35,233 bases of DNA, from the NCBI GenBank assembly GCA_013298805.1, contig JAAFIU010000017.1:1-35233 (forward strand), read 5' to 3'. Under the pieces are notes generated by a model. It was not told the DNA's origin. It did no database searches and saw only the letters and a list, made by a program, of their open reading frames with translations. This document shows positions 13,594 to 21,947 of the stretch, in pieces. A program made the translations under genes and the position numbers. The first letter of the stretch is position 1. Each line of letters begins with the position of its first letter. Source of the DNA: Cytophagales bacterium (GTDB lineage: Bacteria; Bacteroidota; Bacteroidia; Cytophagales; Spirosomataceae).

Positions 13594-16500
13594 ATGTCGA
13601 AAAGATTCACTCCCTTTGTAAAGCTAATTTTTGTAAAGAAAAATATATTTTTAACCCTTGCATTGGCAACATTTGGCTTGGCAATGTTAATGTTTATTAT
13701 TACCAAAAAAGGCCCTGTAAGTGCTACTGAGGACAAATATTTGTATGATATTCAGACAAAAGTACATGAGGAAATTCGTGCCTCTAATGAAGACTTAGCC
13801 AAGGTTGTAACTTTAGTCTCTCAATCAAAAGATACTACTTTTTCGCATCTCAAAACAATTACGATTCATCCATATTTTATTTTCAAAAATGGACGATTAA
13901 TTTTCTGGTCTGACCACCGCTTTGTCCCAGAATATCTATCAATTGAAGGCAATTATAATTTAAAATCTATTCATACAGCAGAAGGTAAATTTATTGTAAA
14001 TCGTCGCTTAGTAATTGGTACTCCTGATAATTTTGAAGTTTTTTCAGTAGTAACGTTATTCCGTCAATACGAGTCAGCCAGTAATCATCTCAAGACTAAT
14101 TATAACGCCAATATTTTCACAGCAGACCCTCAACAAATAGATACGTCGCCAGTTGCCGCAACGCATCTCAATATGTATTCTGAAACGAAAGAATTTTTAT
14201 TTTCGGTAATACCTTCTAAAATTGATAATTTAAAAAACCAGTCAATCCCTGCCAATGTTATCCTTTTGGGGCTTTTGAGTATGTTTTTCTTAGTGGTTTA
14301 TCTTTTTGCTTGGATTTGGTATTTGAATAAAACGCATCATTATGGTAGAGGTTTTTTACTCCTAATGGGCTATTTAATATTGTTTAGAGCCATCATATTT
14401 TATTATAATATTCCTTTCATTTTCTATGAATCAGACCTTTTTAATACTAAATTTTATAATTCATCAATCATTGCTCCGTCGCTGGGAGATTTGATTTTAA
14501 ACTTAATTATATGTATCATTTTATTAATATACTTGGTCAATAATTACTACAAAATGAAGCGTTATTTTTGGCTATTACATTTGCCAGAAATGACCAAAAG
14601 AATCGTATCCGTGATTATTGTCATCTTGAGTTTTAGTATTTTTCAAGGTTTTCACCAACAATTACAGAATATTTATGAAAAATCTACCTATCAATTAGAC
14701 CTTGCCTTGAACATAGATTTCTTAGAAAAACCCTTAAAATTATCATCTTTAGCGTGCTTTGTTTTACTGTCAACTGTCTATTTTTTAGCGACTCATTTAC
14801 TGATAAACTTGGTTATTAAACTTAATAGAAAGTCAAAGCGTTGGGAGTTTTTGTCGCTCGCAATTGGCTTACTGATTTGCAGTATTTTAATCCTAATTTT
14901 TCAAAGTTCCAATATATTATTAATCCTGCTGCACGGGGTTTACATCGGCTCGTTATTGATTAGTCACTTTCCAAAGTTTTTATATACTTTCCGTTACCAA
15001 ACATCTATTTATTTCTTTTTAGGGGCCTTGTCCAGTGCCACATTAGGTACGTATGTAATTCATAAACAAGATATTAGGAAAGATTTTGTTCAGAAACAGA
15101 CCTTTGGAAACAAGTATTTGTCAGAAAATGATGAAATTGGTGAGCTGAAATTAAGCAAAGCCAATACAGACATCAGCAAAGACTCTACTTTAAGAGAACT
15201 CATTAAATCTGCTTTATTACCCCGTGAACAGGTGCAAAATTATATCCGAAGAGAAATTTTAGTGAGCTACTTTGACTATTACGATACCGAGGTTTCAGCT
15301 TTTGATGTTAATGGAAAATCCTTAGATAATGTATCGGACGCATTAAGTCTTCAAGATTATGAAAACAAATACCGAGTACAAAAATATAAAACAGATTATG
15401 CCAATTTATTCTTCATTAACGATGCCAGTAACGACTATCAGAAACAATATATTGATTTTATTCCATTATTAAATAAAGAAAACAACGCCATCGGGTACGT
15501 TATTATAGATTTGCGTAAACGTAATGATGCCACCCGTGATGCCGCCCTTGCCGATTTACCAACCAGTGGCGAAGAGCAATTAGAAGCTCGTAATTATAGC
15601 TATGCAGTTTATGAAAACGGTAAAATCATCAAATTAGGTGGTAAAAACTATAATTATGAACGAAAAATGCCTCTCAGTTTGGTAGAAAGCAAACAAATTA
15701 GTGAAAAAGGAATCGTTGATAATGGCTATAATCACGTAGCAGTTACCAATAAAAATGGACGTAAAATTGTGGTTTCTTCAGAACAAATCAGTATTGCCAC
15801 TATTTATTCTAATTTCTCATTTTTATTCCTTATTCTGGTAATAACTATCATTTTCATAATCTTGATTTATGCCATTCGTTATGGTTTTTCAAGCCTCAAT
15901 GTAAATTTTGCCACCAAAATCCAGATTTATTTGAATGTCGCCTTCTTGCTTCCGCTTATTTTGGTAGTCGGTATTACCCTCAGTATTATTGGTACAAAAC
16001 TCTCTGAAAGTCAAGAACAAGCATACATAAGCCAAACTGAAAATGCTGGTATCAGTATTTTGCCTGCCGTAGATAAATTTATTCAAGGTAAAATGAGTAC
16101 CCAATTTTTGACTGATACACTCAAGAATATTTCGACAAATACAAAAAAATACATTAGTGTATTTGATACAACTGGGCGTTTATTGGCAACCAATAAACTA
16201 TTAAGTTATGAAACAGGAATTGTATCAACGTACTTAAACCCAGAAGCTTACATTAGAGTTATTGAAGAAAAAGAACATAATACCATCATTCCAGAATCAA
16301 TGGGGAATCTAAATTTCATGGGGTCTTATGTAGGAATAAATACCAATGATGGAAAATTGGCGGGCGTGGTTAGCATTCCTTTCTATGACTCAAAAGTGGC
16401 TTATGAACGAGAGGTTGGGGCAGTTATTGGCTCGTTATTAAATACTTTCACGACTATTTTCTTGGGTTTATTGTTGCTTTCATACTTTGCGTCAAATGTA

Positions 16501-17340
16501 TTAACTGTCCCTTTACGACTGATAACCAACAAGTTAAAACGGGTAGATTTGAGCAAACCAAGTGAGCCACTTACTTGGCGTTCGGATGATGAAATTGGGA
16601 TTTTGATAAAAGCCTATAATGATATGTTGGTAAAGTTGGAGGAATCTAAAATTGCCTTAGCTGATACAACCAAACAGTCGGCGTGGCAACAAATGGCAAA
16701 ACAAGTGGTTCACGAAATTAAAAACCCACTTACGCCAATGAAATTATCCTTGCAATTATTACAACATAAACTATCAAAAGGAGTAACAATTGATGCCGTT
16801 CAGATTAAAGACCAAATTGAATCCTTGACTGGACAAATTGATAACTTATCATACATCGCTAATTCATTTTCAGATTTTGCCCGTTTGCCCGTTCCCAAAC
16901 GAGAAGTTTTTGATTTTGTCTATGAAGTAAATAAAGTAGCCAATTTATTCTTTGAAGATAAGAAAATTGATCTTTCAAAAGATGTACCAAATAAAGCTGT
17001 GATGGTTTGGGGTGACCGCCAATTGACGGGAAACATCATCAATAATCTTTTGATGAATGCTATTCAATCTGTACCTATTGAACGCAAACCAGTTATCCGA
17101 ATTAAGGTTGAAATTAATACCGAATCAGTAACTTTTAGCATCACAGACAACGGAACTGGCGTTTTGAAAGAAAATCATAGTAAAATTTTCATGCTTGATT
17201 TCTCAACCAAAGCCAAAGGCACAGGCGTTGGACTTGCCCTTGCAAAGTGGGTGGTTGATAATTCAAAAGGAAGTATTTGGTTTGATACCGTACCAGATGT
17301 GGGAAGTATATTTTACTTTACATTGCCATTGGCAAGCTAA
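13594..17340 (+). CDS. Large NtrY-like membrane sensor histidine kinase
   Basis: A 1248-residue kinase. Layout: TM near 18-38; a periplasmic region to ~215; several TM helices ~218-500; a second extracytoplasmic region ~500-735; TMs ~743-765 and ~780-800; a third sensor region ~800-930 ('KKYISVFDTTGRLLATNKLL', dCache/PAS-like); TM ~938-960; then HAMP ending 'DDEIGILIKAYNDMLVKLEE'. The catalytic part has 'VVHEIKNPLTPMKLSLQLLQ' with phospho-acceptor His1040, N box 'NIINNLLMNAIQS', G1 'ITDNGTGV' and G2 'KGTGVGLALAKWVV'. The NtrY type is clear from H-E-I-K-N-P-L-T-P. NtrY kinases usually pair with an NtrX-type sigma-54 activator, but none is adjacent. It is much longer than classical NtrY (~750) because of the extra membrane and sensor modules. 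A LysE exporter gene starts 4 bp after the stop. Confidence 0.93.
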   Translation: MSKRFTPFVKLIFVKKNIFLTLALATFGLAMLMFIITKKGPVSATEDKYLYDIQTKVHEEIRASNEDLAKVVTLVSQSKDTTFSHLKTITIHPYFIFKNGRLIFWSDHRFVPEYLSIEGNYNLKSIHTAEGKFIVNRRLVIGTPDNFEVFSVVTLFRQYESASNHLKTNYNANIFTADPQQIDTSPVAATHLNMYSETKEFLFSVIPSKIDNLKNQSIPANVILLGLLSMFFLVVYLFAWIWYLNKTHHYGRGFLLLMGYLILFRAIIFYYNIPFIFYESDLFNTKFYNSSIIAPSLGDLILNLIICIILLIYLVNNYYKMKRYFWLLHLPEMTKRIVSVIIVILSFSIFQGFHQQLQNIYEKSTYQLDLALNIDFLEKPLKLSSLACFVLLSTVYFLATHLLINLVIKLNRKSKRWEFLSLAIGLLICSILILIFQSSNILLILLHGVYIGSLLISHFPKFLYTFRYQTSIYFFLGALSSATLGTYVIHKQDIRKDFVQKQTFGNKYLSENDEIGELKLSKANTDISKDSTLRELIKSALLPREQVQNYIRREILVSYFDYYDTEVSAFDVNGKSLDNVSDALSLQDYENKYRVQKYKTDYANLFFINDASNDYQKQYIDFIPLLNKENNAIGYVIIDLRKRNDATRDAALADLPTSGEEQLEARNYSYAVYENGKIIKLGGKNYNYERKMPLSLVESKQISEKGIVDNGYNHVAVTNKNGRKIVVSSEQISIATIYSNFSFLFLILVITIIFIILIYAIRYGFSSLNVNFATKIQIYLNVAFLLPLILVVGITLSIIGTKLSESQEQAYISQTENAGISILPAVDKFIQGKMSTQFLTDTLKNISTNTKKYISVFDTTGRLLATNKLLSYETGIVSTYLNPEAYIRVIEEKEHNTIIPESMGNLNFMGSYVGINTNDGKLAGVVSIPFYDSKVAYEREVGAVIGSLLNTFTTIFLGLLLLSYFASNVLTVPLRLITNKLKRVDLSKPSEPLTWRSDDEIGILIKAYNDMLVKLEESKIALADTTKQSAWQQMAKQVVHEIKNPLTPMKLSLQLLQHKLSKGVTIDAVQIKDQIESLTGQIDNLSYIANSFSDFARLPVPKREVFDFVYEVNKVANLFFEDKKIDLSKDVPNKAVMVWGDRQLTGNIINNLLMNAIQSVPIERKPVIRIKVEINTESVTFSITDNGTGVLKENHSKIFMLDFSTKAKGTGVGLALAKWVVDNSKGSIWFDTVPDVGSIFYFTLPLAS

Positions 17341-17344
17341 AACC

Positions 17345-17980
17345 ATGACAGGAATAATCAATTACGAAACATTTTTACTGACTGGCATTTTACTGAATAT
17401 TACCCCAGGAAATGACACCATTTTTATTCTGTCGAGAAGTATTGCTCAGGGGAAAAAGGCGGGAATAATGTCAGTTTTAGGAATTGCAACGGGTAGTATT
17501 GTTCATACTTTTCTTGCCGCTTTGGGCTTATCAATCATTATTGCCAAGTCAATTATTGTTTTTAACGTCGTTAAATATGCAGGAGCGGCTTACCTTTTAT
17601 ATATTGGTTTGAAAACGCTCACTGATAAAACAGCTCTGGACACAGAAAACCCATTAGGAAAAACTCAAACAGATTATTTAAAGATTTATCGTGATGGTGT
17701 AATTACGAATGTTTTAAACCCTAAAGTTGCTTTATTTTTTATTGCATTTTTACCTCAATTCATTGATTCAAACATAAAAAGTACCATTTTACCATTTCTC
17801 ACACTTGGGTTTTCATTTACTATTACAGGGACAATCTGGTGTTTGATTTTAGCTATTTTTGCCTCAAAAATTTTCTCCAAATTGAAAGGAAATAAAAACA
17901 TAGCAACATATATCAACAAAGTTTGTGGAATAACTTTCATTGTACTTGGGATAAAAGTAGCATTGATGGAAAAGAGGTAA
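17345..17980 (+). CDS. LysE/RhtB family amino acid exporter
   Basis: A 211-residue six-helix membrane protein. 'FLLTGILLNITPGNDTIFIL' is the conserved N-terminal LysE/RhtB signature (T-P-G-N/P-D), followed by 'SRSIAQGKKAGIMSVLGIAT' and 'AYLLYIGLKTL'; 'ITNVLNPKVALFFIAFLPQF' is the second conserved block. The family exports amino acids such as lysine, threonine or homoserine lactones; the substrate is not predictable. The ATG at 17345 is 4 bp after the kinase stop. The same frame is open further upstream to 17195, but only inside the kinase gene, so I reject the longer form. Translational coupling to the kinase is likely. Confidence 0.93.
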   Translation: MTGIINYETFLLTGILLNITPGNDTIFILSRSIAQGKKAGIMSVLGIATGSIVHTFLAALGLSIIIAKSIIVFNVVKYAGAAYLLYIGLKTLTDKTALDTENPLGKTQTDYLKIYRDGVITNVLNPKVALFFIAFLPQFIDSNIKSTILPFLTLGFSFTITGTIWCLILAIFASKIFSKLKGNKNIATYINKVCGITFIVLGIKVALMEKR

Positions 17981-17986
17981 GCCTCT
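17969..17986 (-). terminator. Possible short terminator for the aldose epimerase gene
   Basis: On the minus strand AGAGG-CTTA-CCTCT is followed by TTTT. The stem is only 5 bp and the loop holds the stop codon of the convergent LysE gene. A run of ten T precedes it. Weak candidate. Confidence 0.3.
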
Positions 17987-18017
17987 AAAAAAAAAACATA
18001 TTAAACTCTAACAATAC

Positions 18018-18962
18018 CTACGAAATATAAACCCCACAAGCAATTTCAAAAGTCTTTCCACTTTCCAAAGTCAACAGTCCATCGCCTGAGTTATAAGCGT
18101 CGGTATTGCCTGTCATTGGCTCAATGGCAATACAGTCACGACTTGACGGAATATACACCACAGTAAACGTAAAACCGCCTTTCATTCCTTCTTGCCAAAC
18201 GTTAAGCGTGATGTTTTTCTTGGGAGAATGTAATTTTGAAATGATTTTACTTGACGATTGCATCTTGAAAACGGCATCTAAGGTTTTTCCCTTTAAGTCC
18301 ATCACTCCCGAGAAATTTACAGGAATTTTATCCGCTGAAATCATCTGACTATCAGTGCCATATTGATGCGTTGCAGGGAAATTTATCTGCCAATCATCTG
18401 CTTTTTCACCTTCAATTTTAAAGTATGGATGCCAGCCTAAAACCATTGGCAAATCTTTCGTCCCTGTATTTTTGATGGCATAATTTATTTCTAAACCTTC
18501 ATCCGAACTAAAAATATACGAAATACTTAACACAAAAGGAAAAGGAAAACCCAAAGCTCCACCGTAATAAGCGTACCTCAATGTCAAAATAGCTTCTACC
18601 TCAGTGACAGTTTCTTCTACCACCTCAAAAGGAGTAAAACTGACTAATCCATGAATGGCATTTTTTAAACCAATTTCATTAATAGACAATTGATAATCAA
18701 CCTCTTGAAAACTAAATTTACCATTACGTACTCTATTTGCCCACGGAAATAAATGTGCAGAGGGGTAGGCATTCATTCCTGCTAAAAGTTTTTCAGCCGT
18801 ATTCCCACACTCAATTACATGATGAAGATGACCTTCTTTTTGTAGTGTCATTTTACGAATCATTCCGCCAAATTCTGGTAAAACATACAAAGTCTCCCCT
18901 GTTTCTGGGTTCGTCAAAACGTATTCCGTAAAATGTCCAAATGGTTCTTTGGTAATTTTCAT
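18018..18962 (-). CDS. Aldose 1-epimerase (galactose mutarotase-like)
   Basis: A 314-residue beta-sandwich protein of the GalM superfamily, no signal peptide, so cytosolic. Key residues: 'NRVRNGKF' (77-84) substrate loop, His104 in 'NAIHGLV', His178 in 'LGWHPYF' (general acid) and Glu281 in 'AIEPMTGNTDAYNSGDG' (general base). It interconverts alpha and beta anomers of a hexose. The 'EPMTGNTDAYNSGDG' end resembles the YihR/YeaD-like branch of the superfamily rather than classical GalM, so the sugar could be glucose-6-phosphate or another aldose. It is 139 bp downstream of the TIGR02757 gene on the same strand, with a palindromic repeat between them. Confidence 0.92.
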   Translation of the reverse strand: MKITKEPFGHFTEYVLTNPETGETLYVLPEFGGMIRKMTLQKEGHLHHVIECGNTAEKLLAGMNAYPSAHLFPWANRVRNGKFSFQEVDYQLSINEIGLKNAIHGLVSFTPFEVVEETVTEVEAILTLRYAYYGGALGFPFPFVLSISYIFSSDEGLEINYAIKNTGTKDLPMVLGWHPYFKIEGEKADDWQINFPATHQYGTDSQMISADKIPVNFSGVMDLKGKTLDAVFKMQSSSKIISKLHSPKKNITLNVWQEGMKGGFTFTVVYIPSSRDCIAIEPMTGNTDAYNSGDGLLTLESGKTFEIACGVYIS

Positions 18963-19010
18963 AATTTCGATGTTTGGTTTTCGATATTAGGTTTTCGTTT
19001 TTTTCTGTTC

Positions 19011-19091
19011 GATGTTCCGTGTTCTATTTTTTCTATTTTCGTTTTTTCGATATTACACTTAACAAGTGTCGAACATCGAAAAACGAACATC
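19011..19091. repeat. Degenerate palindromic TCGAAC/GATGTTCG-type repeat
   Basis: ACACTT-AAC-AAGTGT (19055-19069) forms a perfect inner hairpin. The outer TTCGTTTTTTCGAT (19038-19051) pairs with ATCGAAAAACGAA (19075-19087). GATGTTC (19011-19017) matches GAACATC at 19071-19077 and 19085-19091. It lies between the TIGR02757 stop and the epimerase start on the minus strand and looks like the window's other low-complexity intergenic palindromes. It could form a terminator for TIGR02757, since the arm supplies T-runs on the minus strand only poorly. Confidence 0.5.
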
Positions 19092-19101
19092 AAATAAAAT
19101 T

Positions 19102-19872
19102 CTACATTTCACCCTCAACGCCCAAGCCAAAAAGGGCAAAATCATACTTTACGGGGTCATTTGGGTCAAGTTGTTTAAGATTTTCGGTTAATTCTACTGC
19201 CGTCGTCCAATCAGGTTTTGGTCTTTGAATAAGTCCTAAATGCCGAGCCACTCTATCCACGTGTACATCGCAAGGGCAAATCAATTGCGATGGTTTTATA
19301 TTTGTCCAAATACCAAAATCAACGCCTTTATCGTCTTGCCTTACCATCCATCTCAAAAACATATTTATGCGTTTGCAAGACGAATTTCTAATTGGTGTGG
19401 CAATGTGTTTTTTTGTTCGTTCTGGAAAATCTTCTAAACTAAAAAAACGGTCGTGAAAATGTATCAGGTGTTTTTTGGTATTTAATGCGAGAGCTGAATT
19501 TTCAATCAAAAATGCTTCTTCTAAACTCTTATGCTTACGATAAAAGTCCCGAAACCAAGCAATAAAATAGAGAGTATCGGTAGCATTGAAAGTGCGATGT
19601 TTAAAATTCAGAAAGCGTTTGAGGTCAGATTCTTCGTGATTGACGATAAAATCGTAAGGTGAATTATCCATCAAATCAATCAATTCCTTACATTTATTGA
19701 TGATGGTTTTACGCTGTCCCCAAGCCAAAACTGCCGCCCAAAAGCCCATAATTTCAATATCTTGCTTACCAGAAAAAAGGTGAGGAATACAAACAGGGTC
19801 GTTTGGAATAAAATTAGGCTGATTATACTGTAAATATTTTTCTTCTAATAAATCAGCAACGTAGGATGTCAT
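19102..19872 (-). CDS. TIGR02757 family (DUF2400) protein
   Basis: A 256-residue cytosolic protein. The family signature segments are all present: 'NDPVCIPHLFSGKQDIEIMG', 'FWAAVLAWGQRKTIINKCK', 'NFKHRTFNATDTLYF', 'SSCKRINMFLRWMVRQDDKG', 'VDFGIWTNIKPSQLICPCDV' and 'HVDRVARHLGL'. The C-terminal half, with 'CDVHVDRVAR', resembles the helix-hairpin-helix/Gly-Pro-Asp region of DNA base-excision glycosylases, so a DNA-repair role is often suspected but not shown. Length is normal for the family. It is followed by the aldose epimerase gene and preceded by a small membrane-protein gene, all minus strand. Confidence 0.93.
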   Translation of the reverse strand: MTSYVADLLEEKYLQYNQPNFIPNDPVCIPHLFSGKQDIEIMGFWAAVLAWGQRKTIINKCKELIDLMDNSPYDFIVNHEESDLKRFLNFKHRTFNATDTLYFIAWFRDFYRKHKSLEEAFLIENSALALNTKKHLIHFHDRFFSLEDFPERTKKHIATPIRNSSCKRINMFLRWMVRQDDKGVDFGIWTNIKPSQLICPCDVHVDRVARHLGLIQRPKPDWTTAVELTENLKQLDPNDPVKYDFALFGLGVEGEM

Positions 19873-19940
19873 TTTGAATTTGGAATTAATCGAAAAAGCG
19901 AGCAGCTATTTGCGAAGATTTTGATGAAGCGAAAACAGTT

Positions 19941-20108
19941 TTACTTGATTTTTGAGGCAACGAAGGCGATAATTCTTGAAGGAATAGAAAATATCCACAC
20001 AAGAACAGTGTAGAGAAAAGCAAAAGTAGCTATGGCAGGAAATGCCAATGTGTAAAGGACATTAAAAACAATATGTCCGAAAGTTATTTGTCGTTTATTT
20101 CTTGGCAT
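19941..20108 (-). CDS. Small membrane protein, 55 residues, unrecognised
   Basis: A complete frame from ATG (20108) to TAA (19941) gives 55 residues: basic N-terminus 'MPRNKRQITFGHIVFN', a long hydrophobic middle ('VLYTLAFPAIATFAFLYTVL' continuing to VWIFSIPS) and a basic end 'ASKIK'. The charge pattern and absence of rare-looking codons make it a believable single- or two-pass inner membrane protein. I do not recognise a family. It lies in the 306-bp gap between the LysM/RlpA gene (stop 20179) and the TIGR02757 start, same strand. A hairpin (20129-20175) separates it from the LysM gene. No Shine-Dalgarno sequence, normal for this phylum. Confidence 0.6.
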   Translation of the reverse strand: MPRNKRQITFGHIVFNVLYTLAFPAIATFAFLYTVLVWIFSIPSRIIAFVASKIK

Positions 20109-20128
20109 TATTACAATAATCAGGTATT

Positions 20129-20175
20129 GGAGAACGGTTATTAGTATATTTCACAAACACTAATAACCGTTTTCC
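20129..20175. repeat. 17-bp inverted repeat just after the LysM/RlpA gene
   Basis: Positions 20129-20145 pair with 20159-20175 with one mismatch (16 of 17) and a 13-nt loop. It starts 3 bp after the minus-strand stop of the LysM gene. No T-run follows on the minus strand, so it may stabilise a 3' end or terminate weakly. Confidence 0.6.
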
Positions 20176-20178
20176 AAA

Positions 20179-21102
20179 CTAAAAGCTGGTCATATAGTTT
20201 ATTTCAGTTCTGATTCTCTTATCGGAGGGATTTAATTTTTCAAATGCTCTTGGCGATAATTTAATAATTACTTTATCACTTCCAATATCTGGTAACTTGC
20301 CTACCACTTTTACCCAAATACTCTGACCATTCGTTGAATTTTTTACGTTCACGAGCGTACCAATGGGTGCAGAACGATGAAGGGCTAAATATTTTCCAGA
20401 TTTATCTTCTACATCAATTAATTCTGCCAATCCCGTTTCAATGGTTTTTTTGTATCCTGATGCAGTTTTTGAAGTTTCAGATGAAATTTTTGCTTCACTA
20501 ACATCTGGTTCTGTAGTTGCCTTGGGACTATTAATATCTTCAACTTTTACGATTTCCCCTTTTGCTGGTAAATCTCCTGCTTTTTTAGCTCTTTCGTATT
20601 CATGAGCATCTACGATAAGTACCTGACCTGCCGTAAGCTGGTCGCTACTTAAATTATTCCATTTACGCAAGTCAGCCATTGTCACTTTATACTTATTGGC
20701 AACAGCATACAAACCCTGACCTCCCTCCACTACGTGTGAAGCCATTTTTACAGTTTCAGTCGGAGCTGGCGTTGGAGCGGGAGGCGGTGATGGAATTGTT
20801 TTAGTAGGCGCATTACCTACAACATAACCTTTGTAGGGTATTTTGATAGTTTGTCCAATTTGTACATTTTCTGAAACCCCTGGATTGGCTGCTTTAAATT
20901 CTGCAACGGAACTTCCGTAGCGTTTCACAATCGAAAACAAAGTTTGTTTAGGAGCTATTTTATACAAAACAAACAATTTGCCTCCCTCCTTTTTTAGTCC
21001 AATGGAATCTTTTACAATTTCAGCAGAAAAGGACGAAAATACAACAGAAGACAAAGCACAAGTAATGGCTGTTTTAATGGCGGATTTTGGGTTATAGTTC
21101 AT
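20179..21102 (-). CDS. LysM-repeat protein with RlpA-like double-psi barrel domain
   Basis: An exported cell-wall protein. Starting at ATG 21102 it begins 'MNYNPKSAIKTAITCALSSV' with a signal peptide cleaved near FSA-E; in-frame ATGs at 21123 and 21132 would add 7 or 10 residues and overlap the upstream gene by 32-41 bp instead of 11. Two LysM repeats follow: 'LYKIAPKQTLFSIVKRYGSS' to QIGQTIKIPY and 'HVVEGGQGLYAVANKYKVTM' to TAGQVLIVDA, joined by a proline-rich linker. The last ~95 residues ('TGLAELIDVEDKSGKYLALH' onward to INYMTSF) look like a DPBB/RlpA fold. LysM binds peptidoglycan glycan chains; RlpA acts at denuded septal glycan. The catalytic Asp/His of active RlpA transglycosylases is not obvious. 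It is the last gene of the tdk-porZ-DUF4905 cluster. Confidence 0.88.
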   Translation of the reverse strand: MNYNPKSAIKTAITCALSSVVFSSFSAEIVKDSIGLKKEGGKLFVLYKIAPKQTLFSIVKRYGSSVAEFKAANPGVSENVQIGQTIKIPYKGYVVGNAPTKTIPSPPPAPTPAPTETVKMASHVVEGGQGLYAVANKYKVTMADLRKWNNLSSDQLTAGQVLIVDAHEYERAKKAGDLPAKGEIVKVEDINSPKATTEPDVSEAKISSETSKTASGYKKTIETGLAELIDVEDKSGKYLALHRSAPIGTLVNVKNSTNGQSIWVKVVGKLPDIGSDKVIIKLSPRAFEKLNPSDKRIRTEINYMTSF

Positions 21103-21916
21103 AACCGATGAATTGAGTTTCATTTTTAACATATAACAAAGTATCGGATTGCACTGTAAAAGTATCTATTCCAAGACCTTCGGTTTCGGCAATGAGGTCA
21201 TTTAGTAAAATTTTACGCTCTCGATTAGTCACCAGAAGGTAGTTTTGAAATGATTTCTCTCTGTAAATATAATAAGAAATTATAATCTTGTTGCTTATTT
21301 CGAGATAATCTACTGCTTTTTGAGCTTCAATGCCCAATAAACGATACAAAAATTTGAAAATTACAGGAAAATGTGGACTATCCTCAAGATAATGAATGGC
21401 TGTCTGAGTGGTAGAGTAACTGAGTGGTTTGGCGACTGAGTGGTTTGGCGACTGAGTGGCTTTGTGGCTGAGTGGCTTTGTGACTGAGAGACTTTGTGAC
21501 TGAGTGGCTTTGTCTATTTTATTGTCTAAATCAATATTTTTATAGATAGGGAAATTGTTCTCTAATTGATAAACAACTAATGTAGTCTCTTTAAAACCAA
21601 AGAAAGCCCAACTATCTAAACGCAAAACGACCTCTCCTGTTTGTATATCAAGCACCAAAATCCCTTCGGGTTCGGGCTTTTGTTGAGACGAATATTTATG
21701 TAAAATCAAGTATTCCTCAAAAATACCAACCAAGCCTAACCACCACGATTTTTCGGGACGAATATTTTCCCATAAAACCTTTCCTGTTAATAAATCTATT
21801 GCCGAAAAACTCACCTGACGACTAAGCTCATCACGAATTTCTAAAGCAATGTATCCACCCCCTAAAGTTGTATTCCAAATTTTTCCTGAAAATATATGAT
21901 TGATTTTTTGCTTCAT
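21092..21916 (-). CDS. DUF4905 family protein interrupted by a 16-aa repeat region
   Basis: A 274-residue protein of the Bacteroidota DUF4905 family. Signs are 'FSGKIWNTTLGGGYIALEIR' at the start, 'DLLTGKVLWENIRPEKSWWL' then 'GILVLDIQTGEVVLRLDSWA', which look like beta-propeller-type strands, and 'FPVIFKFLYRLLGIEAQKAV'. No signal peptide. Residues ~135-171 are a low-complexity 'SLSVTKPLSHKATQSPNHSV' type stretch, 16 residues per repeat, coded by seven 16-bp tandem units (21405-21514). Function unknown. It starts 31 bp after porZ and overlaps the LysM/RlpA gene by 11 bp, so the cluster is probably cotranscribed. Confidence 0.8.
   Translation of the reverse strand: MKQKINHIFSGKIWNTTLGGGYIALEIRDELSRQVSFSAIDLLTGKVLWENIRPEKSWWLGLVGIFEEYLILHKYSSQQKPEPEGILVLDIQTGEVVLRLDSWAFFGFKETTLVVYQLENNFPIYKNIDLDNKIDKATQSQSLSVTKPLSHKATQSPNHSVAKPLSYSTTQTAIHYLEDSPHFPVIFKFLYRLLGIEAQKAVDYLEISNKIIISYYIYREKSFQNYLLVTNRERKILLNDLIAETEGLGIDTFTVQSDTLLYVKNETQFIGYEL
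21405..21514. repeat. 16-bp tandem repeat array inside the DUF4905 gene
   Basis: About 6.9 units of the type TGAGTGGCTTTGTGAC run head to tail: starts at 21405, 21421, 21437, 21453, 21469, 21485 and 21501. The second and third units are identical (TGAGTGGTTTGGCGAC); the others drift by a few bases. A 16-bp unit shifts frame each copy, so three units give 48 bp or 16 residues, and no stop appears in the coding frame. Confidence 0.9.
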
Positions 21917-21947
21917 TTTTTACAAAATTAGGAGAATTGATAAACCA

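Noticed and set aside
17195-17344. Longer N-terminus for the LysE gene inside the kinase gene
   Set aside because: The extra 50 codons lie within the kinase's ATP-binding domain in another frame; the LysE helix signature starts right after ATG 17345.
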